Assembly (NCBI GenBank): GCA_019096195.1
Contig: JAGTXK010000125.1
Span: 186,001-250,000 of the forward strand
DNA: 64,000 nucleotides
Direction of reading: 5' to 3'
Source: Boletus sp. NGJ
Taxonomy: Eukaryota > Basidiomycota > Agaricomycetes > Boletales > Boletaceae
In this document: positions 34,138 to 46,772 of the stretch, piece after piece
Position numbering within the stretch: position 1 is the stretch's first letter
How the letters are laid out: each line of letters starts with the position of its first letter
The notes under the pieces: generated by a model
Told to the model about the DNA's origin: nothing
Databases searched by the model: none
Seen by the model: the letters and a program-made list of their open reading frames with translations, nothing else
Position numbers and translations under genes: made by a program

Positions 34138-35323
34138 ATTACATAAATAGTCACATGACTAAAAATCCAGACCCATCATGTGACCACCTCATGTATTTAA
34201 TTACCATCTTGTTCACACCTTATCTATTCCCACAATAATCTCCATCTTAATATTCACACAGACACTTCTTTACTTTACCCACTTACAGTAATTCCTCTCA
34301 TGCATAGCCTGGTCCATGCACACCCATGTAATATATATAAATTCATACTTATAACACTGGACTCCCCAGTTGAATTCATTTTGTTGACTTCTGATCCATC
34401 ATTGCCTTGGTCCTAGACCATTGTACAGTAGGTGTAAGGAATTCTTCAGACAAGACCCACATACCCTCATCTCTGAGCCAGGACCTGTGTAGCCTGCAAG
34501 ACATCCTGAGCCTTATGGATTCTAGTCATTAAGAATGATTGGTTTCATAATACTGTAGAGCACTGAGACAGTTGTGAAAATGACACAGGTGGGGGTGGCA
34601 TAGTGAAACATATGAACTATTGGGTGATTGGAACAACAGGAGGTGGATTGATAGACACTATGGATATGTCAGTATAGTCCATGACTACCAGACAAGGCCC
34701 CATACCTTATGATTGTGCAGTGCTGACCAGCATGTGGTCCTTCAGACACACCACAAAGTTCAGCTATGGTAGGAGGCATGTAAGTAGGTGTGAGAGGTAT
34801 ACATAATAGTCTCACTTCAATAGCTGGGTTGTCGGCATGCTGGGAGAGGAACTGTGGGAGACTGAAAACATTGTCTTTTCATCCCTGGCTTTCCATTAAG
34901 TGATGCAACATGGGCAACACATCAATAATAGCCTGTACATGCATAGTATCCATCAACATGTCATGTAACCCTTGCCATTTTAGGAGAGTTTGTTGATGCT
35001 CTTGCCTCGTGAATTGCTCCTCAACATTCTTCTTGTTTGACTGACCATATATCCTCTTGATTATATGGTGGGCCAACTCACCCTATTGAATTATTCCTGT
35101 TAGTTCAGCAAAGTGAGATCCACAGTTGACTTACCACATGGATGGTGTATGAGTCTGTCATGCTGAATGTTTTTATCATGTCAACATAGTCACCTAGAGC
35201 ATGAAACTTGTAGATGTCAAGATTGAATGTCTTCAGGAGTGAGGCCAGTCATGGTTCTTTCTTTCAATGGCCAGCAATGTGCTCAGCTACTTCCCTCCTC
35301 TGCCACTGTGCAGCTTCCTCGGG

Positions 35324-36373
35324 TGTTATGCCGGGTAACAATGGTGACACGTTCCCATATAATCCCAACACCTGTTGGATTACCGGACTAGCAGGCTTGA
35401 GGAAGAGATTACTTAACCTCCAGAGGCCCAAATGCCCTCTGACTGGGGACCACTGCTAGCTTTACGTAGAGTCCTCTCGTTACCTCTACGACCGATGGCG
35501 GAGTCTCGGATTTACCACGGAATCCCAATCCTTACACTGAGGAGGGGGTAGACCGGTGCGCAGGCCTAGGAGCAGTAGCCTTCCATCTGCTGATTCCTAG
35601 GGCTTATTGGGCCTAATATCGAATGGCGAAGTCTTCAATGCCGATGGCGGGGTCTCGGGCTTGTGCCGGTGGCGGAGTCCCGGTCTTGCTGGGTCAGTGG
35701 CAGAGTCCTGACCGATGATGACCAACCTCTGTTGGTTGTTGGAGTTGCCGAAGGTTTAGAAGCCTGTGACGGCAACAACTGCGCACAAGTGCGAAGTGAT
35801 GAGGAAGATGATCACGAGCACGAGGGCGAGCACCTCCAGATCGCGGGAGAAGGCTTCTGAGGTGAAGTGGAACCTTTAAGCGGGAGAAGCTGGCTTGGTA
35901 GATTACACGGGAAGAAGTGTAGATCTAGGTTAAAGTTACATGAAGGGCCCGCATCCCTATTTATAGGCCTTACCCCTCTAGGGCAGGCTTCGTGGCGGAT
36001 ATAGTAATATCTAGTCGCAGACGAGAGATTACTATAAGTGGATCAAGGCATGAATCGGAATAGGAAGGTAGGAATACTGGGCTGTGTACGAGAGAACACA
36101 GCCAAGGAGGCAATGTCAGTGATCGGGTCAAGAAGGAAGAAGGCATGTATCAGTGAAATAGAAAGGTGGTGTCCATACCAAACGGGTAGGTTCCTAAAAA
36201 GGGAGTTACAAGTAACTTCCTAGAAAGGTAGTTCCGGATGGGGCAATGCCTGGGTAGGTGTTGCGGGGGAATCCCAGGGGAATTCCTGGTCAGAGTCGAA
36301 GAAGAGGTCATCCCATAGTCCTACGGGAGGAGAGGGAAGGGGAAAAGATGTACCCCCTTCGGTAACTGTAACA
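35324..36373 (-). repeat. solo LTR 1 (gypsy family of 36561-45480), TSD TCGGG
   Basis: On the minus strand it begins TGTTACAGTTACCGAAGGGG and ends CCCGGCATAACA. The same 5-bp duplication TCGGG occurs at 35319-35323 and 36374-36378. It has no internal region and is therefore a recombined solo LTR. It is more CpG-rich than its relatives and looks the youngest of the LTRs here. Confidence 0.93.
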
Positions 36374-36560
36374 TCGGGTAGTTTGTGGGTGCAAAATGTG
36401 GTGCATGTTTGTTGTTTAAAGTGATGTAGTTTATTGCCAAGATGCCATAAAGATTGCTGAAGGAGGACAAGGGATTTATTAGTGTGCATCTGAAGCTTGG
36501 CCAATGCATGCCATTCACAGAGTCAGAATAGCAGGGTTTGAATGCTTGAGTCATAGGCAG

Positions 36561-37406
36561 TGTTATGGTCACAGAAGGGGGTACATCTTTTTCTCTCCCT
36601 TCTCCTTCTCCTGGACTATGGGATGACCTCTTCCTCAACTCTGATCAGAGATTCTCCTGCAACACCAACACAAGTATCATCTTATCCAGAACTCCCTTTC
36701 TAGGCAATACATCATAATGGCTGTAACACAGCCTGTTCCATTTCCTTTTACATACATTTCACCTTTTGAGCAGATCATAGACATTGCCTCCTTGGCTGTG
36801 TTCTCTTGCATACAGCCTAGTAAGTATTCCATCTTTTCCATTTGACTGATCTCCATTTGACTGATGACATGATCTCTTATGGTAATATTCTAGTATTACC
36901 ATATATGATATGAAGCCTGCCCTGAATAGGGAAGGCCTATTTATATGGGCGTCTGCCCTTCATGTAAATCCTAACCTAGATCTACACAATTTCCTGTGTA
37001 ATCTACCAGCTCTCCCAAGCTCTCAGTTCCACTTCACCTCAGAAGCCTGCTTCCGCTCTGGAGGTGATCGCCCTAGTGCTCATGATCATCTTCCTCATCA
37101 CTTCACACTTGTGTGGCCTCATTGCCATCCACACACACTTCTAGCCTTCGACAACTCCAACGCCAATAGAGGTTGGCCCATGTAAGCCCAGGACTCCGTC
37201 ACTGGCACCTGTCTAAATCCAGGACTCTGCCACTGGTCATAGAATAGGCTCCAATCCCATGGGAGGTTCTACACAAAAGCTAGCCATCGGTTCCCAGTCC
37301 AAGGAACATTGGGCCTTGGGAGGTATTTTCCACTCAAGTCTGGCTAGTCCAGTAATCACACAGGGTTGATTACTCAGGAATGTGTCACTTGTTACACAGC
37401 ATAACA
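36561..37406 (+). repeat. 5' LTR of gypsy fossil 1
   Basis: It starts TGTTATGGTCACAG and ends CAGCATAACA. It is related over its length to the two solo LTRs, which lie in reverse orientation. Confidence 0.9.
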
Positions 37407-40400
37407 AAAGATCTAGGTTATAAATTGCTGAGGGACTATCTAGTCCAGCAACTACCACCTCTATTTAAGGGAATAGTACTGCCTATCAGAGGATAGGCCC
37501 TCACTCTACACACTGCACAGAATCAACCTTGCTCAACTCCTTGGAGAAGATTGAGAAGAAGAAGCCACACCATCATGGGCTTCTACTCCTATCTCTGACA
37601 CATCTTCAAGAAGGATCCCAGGGTCATCATCCCATTACAACGACCCTCCATCCCACACATTTCCAGATCCACCCAGACGACCAGATTTTCCAGGTGGTCT
37701 CTGCTCTCAAACCACAACCCCATCGGCAGATCCTATCCCTCTCCCCATGTTCCAACTGGTTCCCATCAGAGTAGATTCCCCCGACTCTCTCCTCAATTGA
37801 AGCAGAGCATCTAGTCCAAACCCCTATCTGGAAAACCCCCAGACAAACGAAGACTCAGATGACAAAGAAGAGATGGTTGAAATTAAAGCTGCCTTGCCTG
37901 AGGAGTTCTCAGGAGAGACCAATGATGCCAAAAGATGGCTTATGGCTATGGAAGGATACTTCCATCTAGGAGGAGCAGAGAAATTCACAGAGGAAGCCAA
38001 GAGGCTTATCCTACTAAATAGGATGTTCAAGGGAAGAGGAAAAGCATTTGCAGAAGCCTGGCTGACCAGGCTACTCAATGACACTGTGCCACAAGCAGAT
38101 AAGATCTATAACAAAATCAAAAAAGCCTTCGTCCTCACCTTCACTCCCCACAACACCAGCAACCTGGCCATGGCAGAACTCAGATCCCTCTGACAAGATA
38201 AACGGGATCCAAAGGGATTTGACAAATTCATTTCCCAGTTCTCACTGCTGGTAGTTTGCTCTGAGCTACAAGAATTCCACTCTATTTTAGAATTCTTCCT
38301 CAGGGGAATCGATCCAAACATTGCCCGGTGACTAGTCAACAGTGAGACCTTCCAAAAAGCCAAGAAAATGGAAGAGGTCTACAAAGTAGCTGCCAACATC
38401 TATGGGGCATGGCAGCAGATTGAAGGGATACAGAAAGGACCCTTCGCGTCCTTTGGAAAAGGAAAAGGAAACCACCACAACCCAAATGCTATGGACGTGG
38501 ACCAGATCACCTTGTCTTCTATCGAATGTGCCAAGCAGATGAAAGAGCATAGATGCTTCATCTGCAACAAGATTGGGTGCAGTACCAGGAAACACTCAGG
38601 ATACAGGCCAATCAGGAGAGAGGAATATAGGAAATCTCAGGGAACGCACACCCAGGTTATTATCACCAGGGAAATGCCACAAGATCTCCTTGACAAATAT
38701 CTCACAGAGATCTTCAGAAACAACAGACGAGACAAAGTCCTCAGGACGCTCCAGACAGCCTTTGACACAAGGCTTGATGAGCAAGGCCTCACTCTAGAAT
38801 GAGCAGAGGAAGCTGCCACAATAGAATGGGAAGAGAACATTGATTCTCTTGCCCTAGAACTCACTATGAAAATCTCCACTATTTCCCCCAAAGATGAAAC
38901 ATCTTTTTAGGTGGAAGAGGTGTACCAACATCACCCTCTTCCTACACGATTGCACCTGTATTTATTTCTAGATCAAAGAGTAATTCTATTCGCATTCCTC
39001 TCTCAATCTGGAAGCAGGATGGCAAAATCATTGGAACAAAAGCCCTAATCAACAGTGGAGCAATAGGATGCTTCATTTCAAGACAAGCGGTGGAGAAAAT
39101 GAGATTACCCACATGGAAGCTGGACAATCCGGTCCAAGCTTGAAACGTCGATGGAACCCAAAACCAGTCAGGGACCATCAAGGAGAAGACCAACATTGTA
39201 TTGGACTATAGAGGTATATGAGAAAGATGGGATCTCTATGTCCTCAATTGTGGCAAGGATAAAGTCATTTTAGGACTTCCATGGCTCAGGGCAGTGAATC
39301 CTGATATCAACTGGACAGAAGGATGGGTAACCATAGTGCCATCTTCCTACCAATGGACCCAAGGGGACCCACCGAGAACACTGGAACAGTGATACCTGCT
39401 ATGGTATCTGGAGCATAACGAAAAAGAGTACATGCAAGACAGACTCTATGAAACCTTTTGTCATTGGACACCCATACAACGGGCCAAATTTTTCAATGCA
39501 CATGGGGATGTACCAGAGTTCATCATCAAGAGGACTACTCTGTCTACCGAGATCACCCAACAGACGCCAAAGGCCAAGATTGCATTGCCAAATGCATTCA
39601 AAGAATACATGGACATCTTCACGGAGAAGACAATTACCAAGTTACCTCCCTCCCGGCTTTATGACCATGCCATTGAATTAAAAGACTTGTTTATTCCGAA
39701 ATGAGCCAAGGCATACCCTTTAAACCCTCTGGAACAACAGGCATGCAAAGAGTTCATCAACAAACACCTTAAAACTGGGAAGATATCCCCATCAAAATCT
39801 TCCCAAGCCACCCCTTTCTTCTTCGTACAGAAGAAGGATGGAAAGCTCTGCCCCTACCAAGACTACTGATACCTCAACAGCCACATGATCAAAAACGCCT
39901 ACCCCCTCCCCTTATTTTCCAATCTCCTGAACAAATTAAAGGGATCATCGATCTTCACCAAGTTCGATGTACGGTGGGGCCACAATAATGTCTTGATCAA
40001 ACCTGAAGATTGGTGGAAAGCAGCTTTCCTCACCCCATTCAGGCTGTTCAAACCAAACATGATGTTCTTTGGGATGTGTAATTCCCCGGCAACATTCCAA
40101 GCTTTCATGGATGATCTCTTCAGAGATTATGTTGCAGAGGGATGGTTGGTAATATATATGGATGATCTGTTGATTCACTCTTCAGGTCAGATAACTCACA
40201 ATGAGAGGACACAGAAGGTCCTAGAACACTTCCAACAGCATGAAATGTACCTCAAACTGGAGAAGTGTACCTTCTCAGCCGAAGAAGTTGAGTATCTTGG
40301 AATGATCATAGGGAAGGATGGCATCCAGATGGACCTGGTCAAGCTCAACACCATCAAACAATGAAAACCCCCAGTAAATGTAAAGGATGTCCAGTCCTTC

Positions 40401-41197
40401 ATCAGGTTCTGCAACTTCTACAGGAAGTTCATCCCCTCTTTCTCTAACATCACACGTCCACTGCTGGACTTTACAAAGCAGATGATGTCCTGGTTCTGGG
40501 GAGCCCTTCAAGAAAAGTCGTTCAGAACCCTTCAGGCTTCATTCACAAAGAAACCAATCCCCGCCTTCCCTGATACCTCAAAACCCTTCACCCTCATGAC
40601 AGATGCCTCACTCACTGCATCAGGAGCAGTACTCATGCAGAACAATGACAACGGAGACATGCAATCATGTGATTACCTCTCCCAGACTTTCTCTCTGGCA
40701 GAGAGAAATTACAACATCTATGACAGGGAACTACTGGCTGTTATATGTGGATTAAAAGAATGGCGGCAATACCTCCTTGGATCCTCCCACCCTGTGACAG
40801 TGTTAACTGATCATAAGAACTTAATGTTCTTCAAGGAACCCCGACAACTATTCTGACAACAAGCACATTGGCTTTTGTTCCTCCGGGACTATGACATGAC
40901 CTATCAAGCTTTACCTGGAATGAAAATGGCCCCTGCCGACACTCTGTCTCATTGCAATGAAGTAGATACTTCCAAAGACAATGAAGACGTTCAACTCCTC
41001 CCATCCAACACATTTGACTGTCAAGTACGGATGATCGATCTGGCACTGGCTGAGAAAATTAAAGGATCTTCTCAAAGTGATCCCTTAATACTCTCTGCCC
41101 TACAAAATATGGGAAAAGGAGAACCTCTCTTCACCTGATCAAAATTGGAAGACTGGACCTTTGACAATGGCAACCTGTACTTCAAGAACTGAATGTA

Positions 41198-42806
41198 CAG
41201 TGGCTCAAAAAACTGTCCACATGTTTGGTCATTTTTCACTAAATGTGTTATTCCCCAACAACCCCTAACCCTTACCCTAACATATAGGTGTATGAAATAA
41301 AGCACTGACCCTTGGCTTTCTATCCATCAAGGTTGTAAGACATATGAATAAGAATTGATGAACTGGCAGCCATTTCAAAACAATGACTCATTCGGACAGT
41401 TTTTTGACTCTAAGTTTTGATTACATATATTGGACCCTAGCATGCTGTAATATGATTATATACATTTGGCAAGGCTTCTGTTATGTCACCATTATGTAAC
41501 TGAGTGTCAGACAACATATATAAACCCCATCATTCCATGTTTATTTTCCCACCATCACCATGAAATCCATTTCCATCTCTCAAAAAAACAATATCATCTC
41601 TCTCTCCTCTCATGGGCTTTCCTCTAGGAAAATCTCTGCCCAAACTGGCCTAGGGAAGTCTACAGTATGCCAAGTGCTTCAGGAACTCCAGCCAGAGAAG
41701 ACTAGGCTTCTTGGTGGCTGTCCTTCCAAGCTTACCTCTACCAACAAAAGAGCTATTGTCCAGCAAATTATTACTGGCAAGGCCAGGAATGCTGTTCATG
41801 CTGCCCAATACATCAATACCATTATTGATACCCCTGTCTGTCCTCAGACTGTTAGAAATACTCTCAAGGAAGCCTCCTTAAAGGCTGTGGTAAAGAAGAA
41901 AAAGCCACTGCTTTCTAGTGGTCACAAGAAAAGAAGATTAGCCTTTGCTCTCAAGTACCAGCATTGGACTGTGGAGGACTGGAAGAGAGTTATATGGTCA
42001 GATGAGACCAAGATCAATAGGATTGGGTCAGATGGGCAAGAGTATGTGTGGAAAAAGAAAGGAGAGGGGCTAATTGCTAGAGAGGTTCAAGGCACAGTCA
42101 AGTTTGGAGGAGGTTCACTGATGGTATGGGGCTGCATAGGGTGGAATGGAGTGGGGATTTTGAGTGAGGTGGAGGGGAGAATGGATGCTGGACAGTATGT
42201 GGCCATATTGGAGCAGGGGTTGCTGCAAAGCATGGAGGAATCTGGAATTCCAGAAGATGACATTATCTTTCAATAAGATAACGATCCCAAGCATACCTCT
42301 AAAAGAGCCCAAAGATGGTTTGAAGAGCAAGGAATCAAGCTTCTGGACTGGCCTGCACAATCTCCAGACCTTAATCCCATTGAACATACTTGGAATCACC
42401 TCAAGAGATGCCTCTCAGGTTATGAAAATGCTCCTACAGGTGTTCATCAATTGTGGGAAAGAGTAGTGGAGCAGTGGAGAAAGATTGATGAGGAACAGTG
42501 TCAGAAATGGATAGAAAGTATGCCTAGAAGGATTGAAGCAGTTATCAAGGCCAAAGGAGCTCATACTAAGTACTAGATACCTATATAAATTTAGAGTCAA
42601 AAAACTGTCTGAATAAGTCATTGTTTTGAAATGGCTGCCAGTTCATCAATTCTTATTCATATGTCTTAACACCTTGATGGATAGAAAGCCAAGGGTCAGT
42701 GCTTTATTTCATACACCTATATGTTAGGGTAAGGGTTAGGAGTTATTGGGGAATAACACATTTAGTGAAAAATGACCAAACATGCAGACAGTTTTTTGAG
42801 CCACTG
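41198..42806 (+). mobile_element. Tc1-like transposon, family 1, copy E (1609 bp)
   Basis: TA lies at 41196-41197 and 42807-42808, with intact CAGTGGCTCAAAAAACTG ends and long inverted repeats. It interrupts the integrase region of gypsy fossil 1, so it is younger than that insertion. Confidence 0.96.
41560..42576 (+). pseudogene. Tc1-like DD34E transposase, copy E, single nonsense codon
   Basis: This is the best-preserved family 1 gene: one frame of 339 codons from ATG at 41560 to TAG at 42574-42576. An N-terminal paired HTH (SSHGLSSRKISAQTGLGKST, about residues 16-35; VCPQTVRNTLKEASLKAV, about 93-110) precedes the DDE core with Asp148 (WSDETKIN), Asp240 (DNDPKHTS) and Glu275 (NPIEHTW), separated by 34 residues. 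The only visible defect is TAA at 42274-42276, a Gln-to-stop change directly before Asp240. Other copies of this family elsewhere in the genome are likely to be or to have been active. Confidence 0.94.
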
Positions 42807-45221
42807 TATGTTCCAGGCCCAGCCTGGCAAGAGCTGGTATCCTCTGTCCATTCCTCTTTCAAGGGGGGACATGGTGGACACCTATAAACTGCTGCCCTCC
42901 TGGCCAAAGAGTACTGGTGGCCTGGACTCATCATATTCATCCACAAATATGTTGCCAGTTGTGCAACCTGTCAAAGTAACAAGGTCCAAACACACCCCAT
43001 GGTTCCCCCAGTCACTTCATTAGCCTTCAAAAGACACCATCCATTCCAGCATCTATTGGTGGATTTAATCACCGACCTGCCCCCGGCAGGGGTTTTTGAT
43101 TCAGTCATGGTTGTGGTCGACTATGGGCTTAGTAAGGGGGTAATTCTCACCCCCTGCATGAAAACAGTAGACACAGCTGGTATAGCCTGTCTTTTCTTTG
43201 AAAAGGTCTTCCTATGGTATGGTTTACATGACAAACTGGTTTCAGATTGTGGTCCACAGTTCGCATCCATGTTCGCTCGGGAGCTTGCTAGACTCTTGAA
43301 CTATGATGTTGTCCTTTCCATGGCCTACCACCCACAAATGGATGGTGAAACAGAACAATACAACCAGGAACTAGAAACCTACCTATGGATATTCTGCGAC
43401 GGCCAACCACAGAGGTGGTTGGAACTATTACCCATGGCAGAGTTCGCTCATAACTCCGCAACCCACTTGGTCACCAGAAAATTGCCCTTCTCCTTGATCC
43501 TTGGATATGAACCAAGGGTGTATCCTTCTATTAGAAAAATCTTCCTACCAGCCCTAGAAGAAAGACTCTCTTTCCTAAAGGAATCAAGAAAGGAAGCAGA
43601 AACGGCACATAAACTGGCACAAATACAAATGAAGGAGAGGGTTCACTCTTGCTTCAAACCATGGAAGCTTGGAGATAAGGTATGGCTGGATGCAAGGAAT
43701 CTGAAACTCCAAGTTCCATCCCGAAAGCTGTCCCCAAAATGCACTGGACCATTTGAAATTACTCAAGTGGTATCCTCTATGGCGTTCCGACTCAAGTTGC
43801 CAAAACATTGGAAGATCCACGATGTGTTCCATGCATCCCTACTTTCCCCATATCAGAAAACTATGGAACACAGTCCCAATTTCATACAACCACCACCGGA
43901 ACTTGTCAGAACAGAAGAGGAATATGAAGTGGACAGCATTATAAACCATCAGGGAAAACTGGGAAGAAGGCAGTACCTAATCCACTGGAAAGGGTATTCT
44001 GCAGTAGAACGAACTTGGGAACCAGAGGCCAACTTGGGAAACACCAAGAAAATGCTCTCAGAGTATAAAACCCGACTCAAACTCTGAATGGGACCCATGT
44101 CCCAAGACAACACCTCCCTGTTCATACTCCTAGCCTGTGTATCTGCTGCCCTCACCCAAGCTCGCCTTCAGAGACAATACTCCGACCTAGATATTCCCAA
44201 ACACACTGGCTCGCATTCCTGCTTCTGCCACATCAACTACTGCCCCTATCACCATAATTGGTAGATGGCCATCACCTCTCTCAGTACACCTTAATCAACT
44301 CTCCCCTATCCCTTGTCGAAATCTCTATGCCTTCGTCCTTGATGATCTCATCACAATCACAACCCTCCAATCCATCCCCTTCTTCTCTTGCAATGACTTC
44401 CTCATCCAACTTGTTGCTCTTTACAGATCCTATTCCTCACTTTGATCCATTCTCACCAGGACCACCAGGAGCTCGACAAGTTCCCATGTCTTCAATGCCC
44501 AGCAGACTGCCGAAGAGGAAAGGGCAACGGAAAGTATCATTGACATTTGCGAACTTATTCTCAACCTCCTTTTCATTGAGGGATTCAACTATTCCCTTAC
44601 CCTTCTGCCCATCAATACCTGTAATCGCCTCCTCCACACCACCCTCCTCTCCCTCTCGGAAGAGGAAAGTCACCTTTTCTTTGCCCCCTCGTCAACCACC
44701 AGGCCCTCCTACCCCATTTCATCTCGATGAGTCTCTTCCATTGCAGAGCGACCCCTGGAGAATGTCAACGGAATCAGAGGCATTAACGGAGTTGATAGAA
44801 ACTCTTCAGAGACACAGAGAGCCTAGTCCTCTGATGACACCATTGTCGCCTCCCCTTCCTCCACAACCTCTAACCCCTCCTCACAAGGAACCACCACAAT
44901 ACCAGTCCTCCCAATTCCTTCCCTAGCCCTTTCCCATCAGACTAGGACTCCCCATCAGTGAGGAGCCATGGTATTCTCAGCTGGCCTCCCCTCTCACCCC
45001 AACAATCAAGGTCTTCTCAACACACTGGGGGACACTACAATGAGGAGCCCTCCTCCTTCCTCTGTTCCCATTCCTGGAGCTGCAGCAGGCACCTCTCCTA
45101 CCAGCCATTCCGACTCAATGGCTAGTCATTCCCATCCCTTTCCCAGCATCTGACTGGCTAATCTCCATCGAACTCCCATCTCTGGCCTCTGCTGTTTTGA
45201 ATGCGGACATCAATGTCACTT

Positions 45222-45480
45222 TTGGCAACTCCAACGCCAACTGAGGTTGGCCTGTATAAGCCCAGGACTCTGTCACTGGCACCCGTCTAAATCCAGGACT
45301 CTACCACTGGTCGTAGAATAGACTCCAACCCCATGGGAGGTTCTATGCAAAAGATAGCTGTCGGTCTCCAGTCCAAGGAACATTGGGCCTCAGAAGGTAT
45401 TTTCCCCTCAAGTCTGGCTAGTCCAGTAATCACACAGGGTTGATTACTCGGGAACGTGTCACTTGTTACACAGCGTGACA
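45222..45480 (+). repeat. 3' LTR of gypsy fossil 1 (matched part)
   Basis: It corresponds to the last 260 bp or so of the 5' LTR, from CAACTCCAACGCCAA to the terminal ACA at 45480, directly before GGCAG. Confidence 0.88.
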
Positions 45481-46260
45481 GGCAGGAGGGAAAAGACCCT
45501 CAAATACGGAAATGGCATATAGGAGCAAACATGTTGAGCACCATCAGTCAATCAACATTCAAATAAAAAATCACAGTACCTTGAGCACCTGCTTAAAAAA
45601 CCATGCTAGTCACTGACTTGTGTCAGCAACATCAGGTGGAAAACAGCAGATGGTATTGAGACTGAAGGAAGAGATTTGTGGGGATCTAAGATAATGTATG
45701 TCAAAACCTGCTTTATGGAAGGTCCTTTAGCTTACCACTCATTGAGTATCTCAATCATACAAGGATCAACAGCATACATTATTCGAAGCAAGTGTTTCAC
45801 AATGCTCTTCAGGACTCCAAGCTTGAACTTGTGCAATAAATCTATGATCAGATGGCTGAAGAGGTTGTAGCCCAAGGGTGATAGTTGCTCACAAAAAGAG
45901 TTCTGGGAAACATGGTAAGATTACTAATGGTGTAATGTCAGTGGAGGGTGTTTATACTGTACCAGAGTGGAGACTAGGGATTTGTCTTTGAGAATGCTTT
46001 CTACAGTGCTACCCTTCAAAGGCTGGCCAAGCTCATAGATTGCACATTGTGGAAGTGTAATCTTCTTATAAAGGTAAGTTCTGGCATAAAAAATCCTGGC
46101 CACCAGGTCTTTGACAAATCCTGTGTGATAAAACATTGATTTGGGGATCAGACAGTGAGGACAAGGGCAGAGGCCTTTGTCCCAAATAGTGGTGAGCAGG
46201 ACTCTTCATGTGGTTCAGCATTGAGAATATGGGCATGGGTTTCATGATGGAACCATTCAC

Positions 46261-46772
46261 TTTTCTGGGTAATCAGTGGAGTAAGTAAATATCTGCATTA
46301 CCTACTTCATGGCTGCAATGGACCCCTTATAAAAGCCTGGTTGCTACATGTTGCCCATATTTTGGCTGTCTGTCTTACTGCTAATGTTCTCTGTCTTTAA
46401 GTGCCATCCTGATTGTTCTTGGATGTTCCAGGCCCAGAGAGGTTTAACACAGCATCACACAATATGCAATATCTATACCACAGTGGAAGCAGAGCATATT
46501 TCCTGAGTGAGCATGACCTTCTGCACAATCAAGGAGCCTCCATTGAAGTGGGTCAGAGATGAATCTTGGGTACCCATCACCCATTTTTTCAGTCCAAATA
46601 ATGTGTGTGTATGGAATGATTGATACTCACTGCATGGACAAGATCCAACTCGCTTGACATTGAGAAAGCAACATAATGCATTAGAATTGGCTGAGGACAA
46701 AGTATTCAAAGCAACAGAGCTGGAAGTTGGGGGCAGCAAGGAAGTCTCTGAGGGTGGCAGGGGAAACACTTC
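46261..46772. other. no clear gene
   Basis: The minus-strand frame 46473-47042 spans this stretch and the left arm of the inverted repeat. It has no recognised domain and is not supported as a gene. Confidence 0.35.

Larger units (their letters stand above)
36561..45480 (+). mobile_element. Ty3/gypsy chromovirus fossil 1, TSD GGCAG
   Basis: The 5-bp duplication GGCAG occurs at 36556-36560 and 45481-45485. Parts: 5' LTR 36561-37406, Gag about 37870-38800, protease about 38960-39330, reverse transcriptase about 39840-40500, RNase H about 40550-40870, integrase on both sides of Tc1-E to about 43500, chromodomain about 43910-44080 (YLIHWKGYSAVERTWEP), a Pro/Ser-rich downstream frame 44258-44926, and the 3' LTR ending at 45480. 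The LTRs differ at roughly one in ten aligned positions by eye, mostly transitions. The element is broken, with on the order of ten breaks. Confidence 0.93.
34800..46260 (-). mobile_element. Plavaka-like DNA transposon 2, split by a gypsy element and a solo LTR
   Basis: Transposase blocks on the minus strand lie in three islands. 45486-46260: ARTYLYKKITLPQCAIYELG, LKGSTVESILKDKSLVSTLV and NLFSHLIIDLLHKFKLGVLK. 36379-36556: WHALAKLQMHTNKSLVLLQQ. 34870-35318: DSYTIHVGELAHHIIKRIYG (about 35130) and NVFSLPQFLSQHADNP. The reading YDSSIQTLLF crosses the border at 45486/36556, so the gypsy element between them inserted into this gene. The solo LTR at 35324-36373 inserted in the same way. Several stops remain outside the insertions. 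N-terminal parts and terminal repeats were not located. Confidence 0.7.

Noticed and set aside
44258-44926. 222-codon Pro/Ser-rich frame considered as an independent host gene
   Set aside because: It lies inside the target-duplication borders of gypsy fossil 1, downstream of its chromodomain, and is best treated as part of that element.
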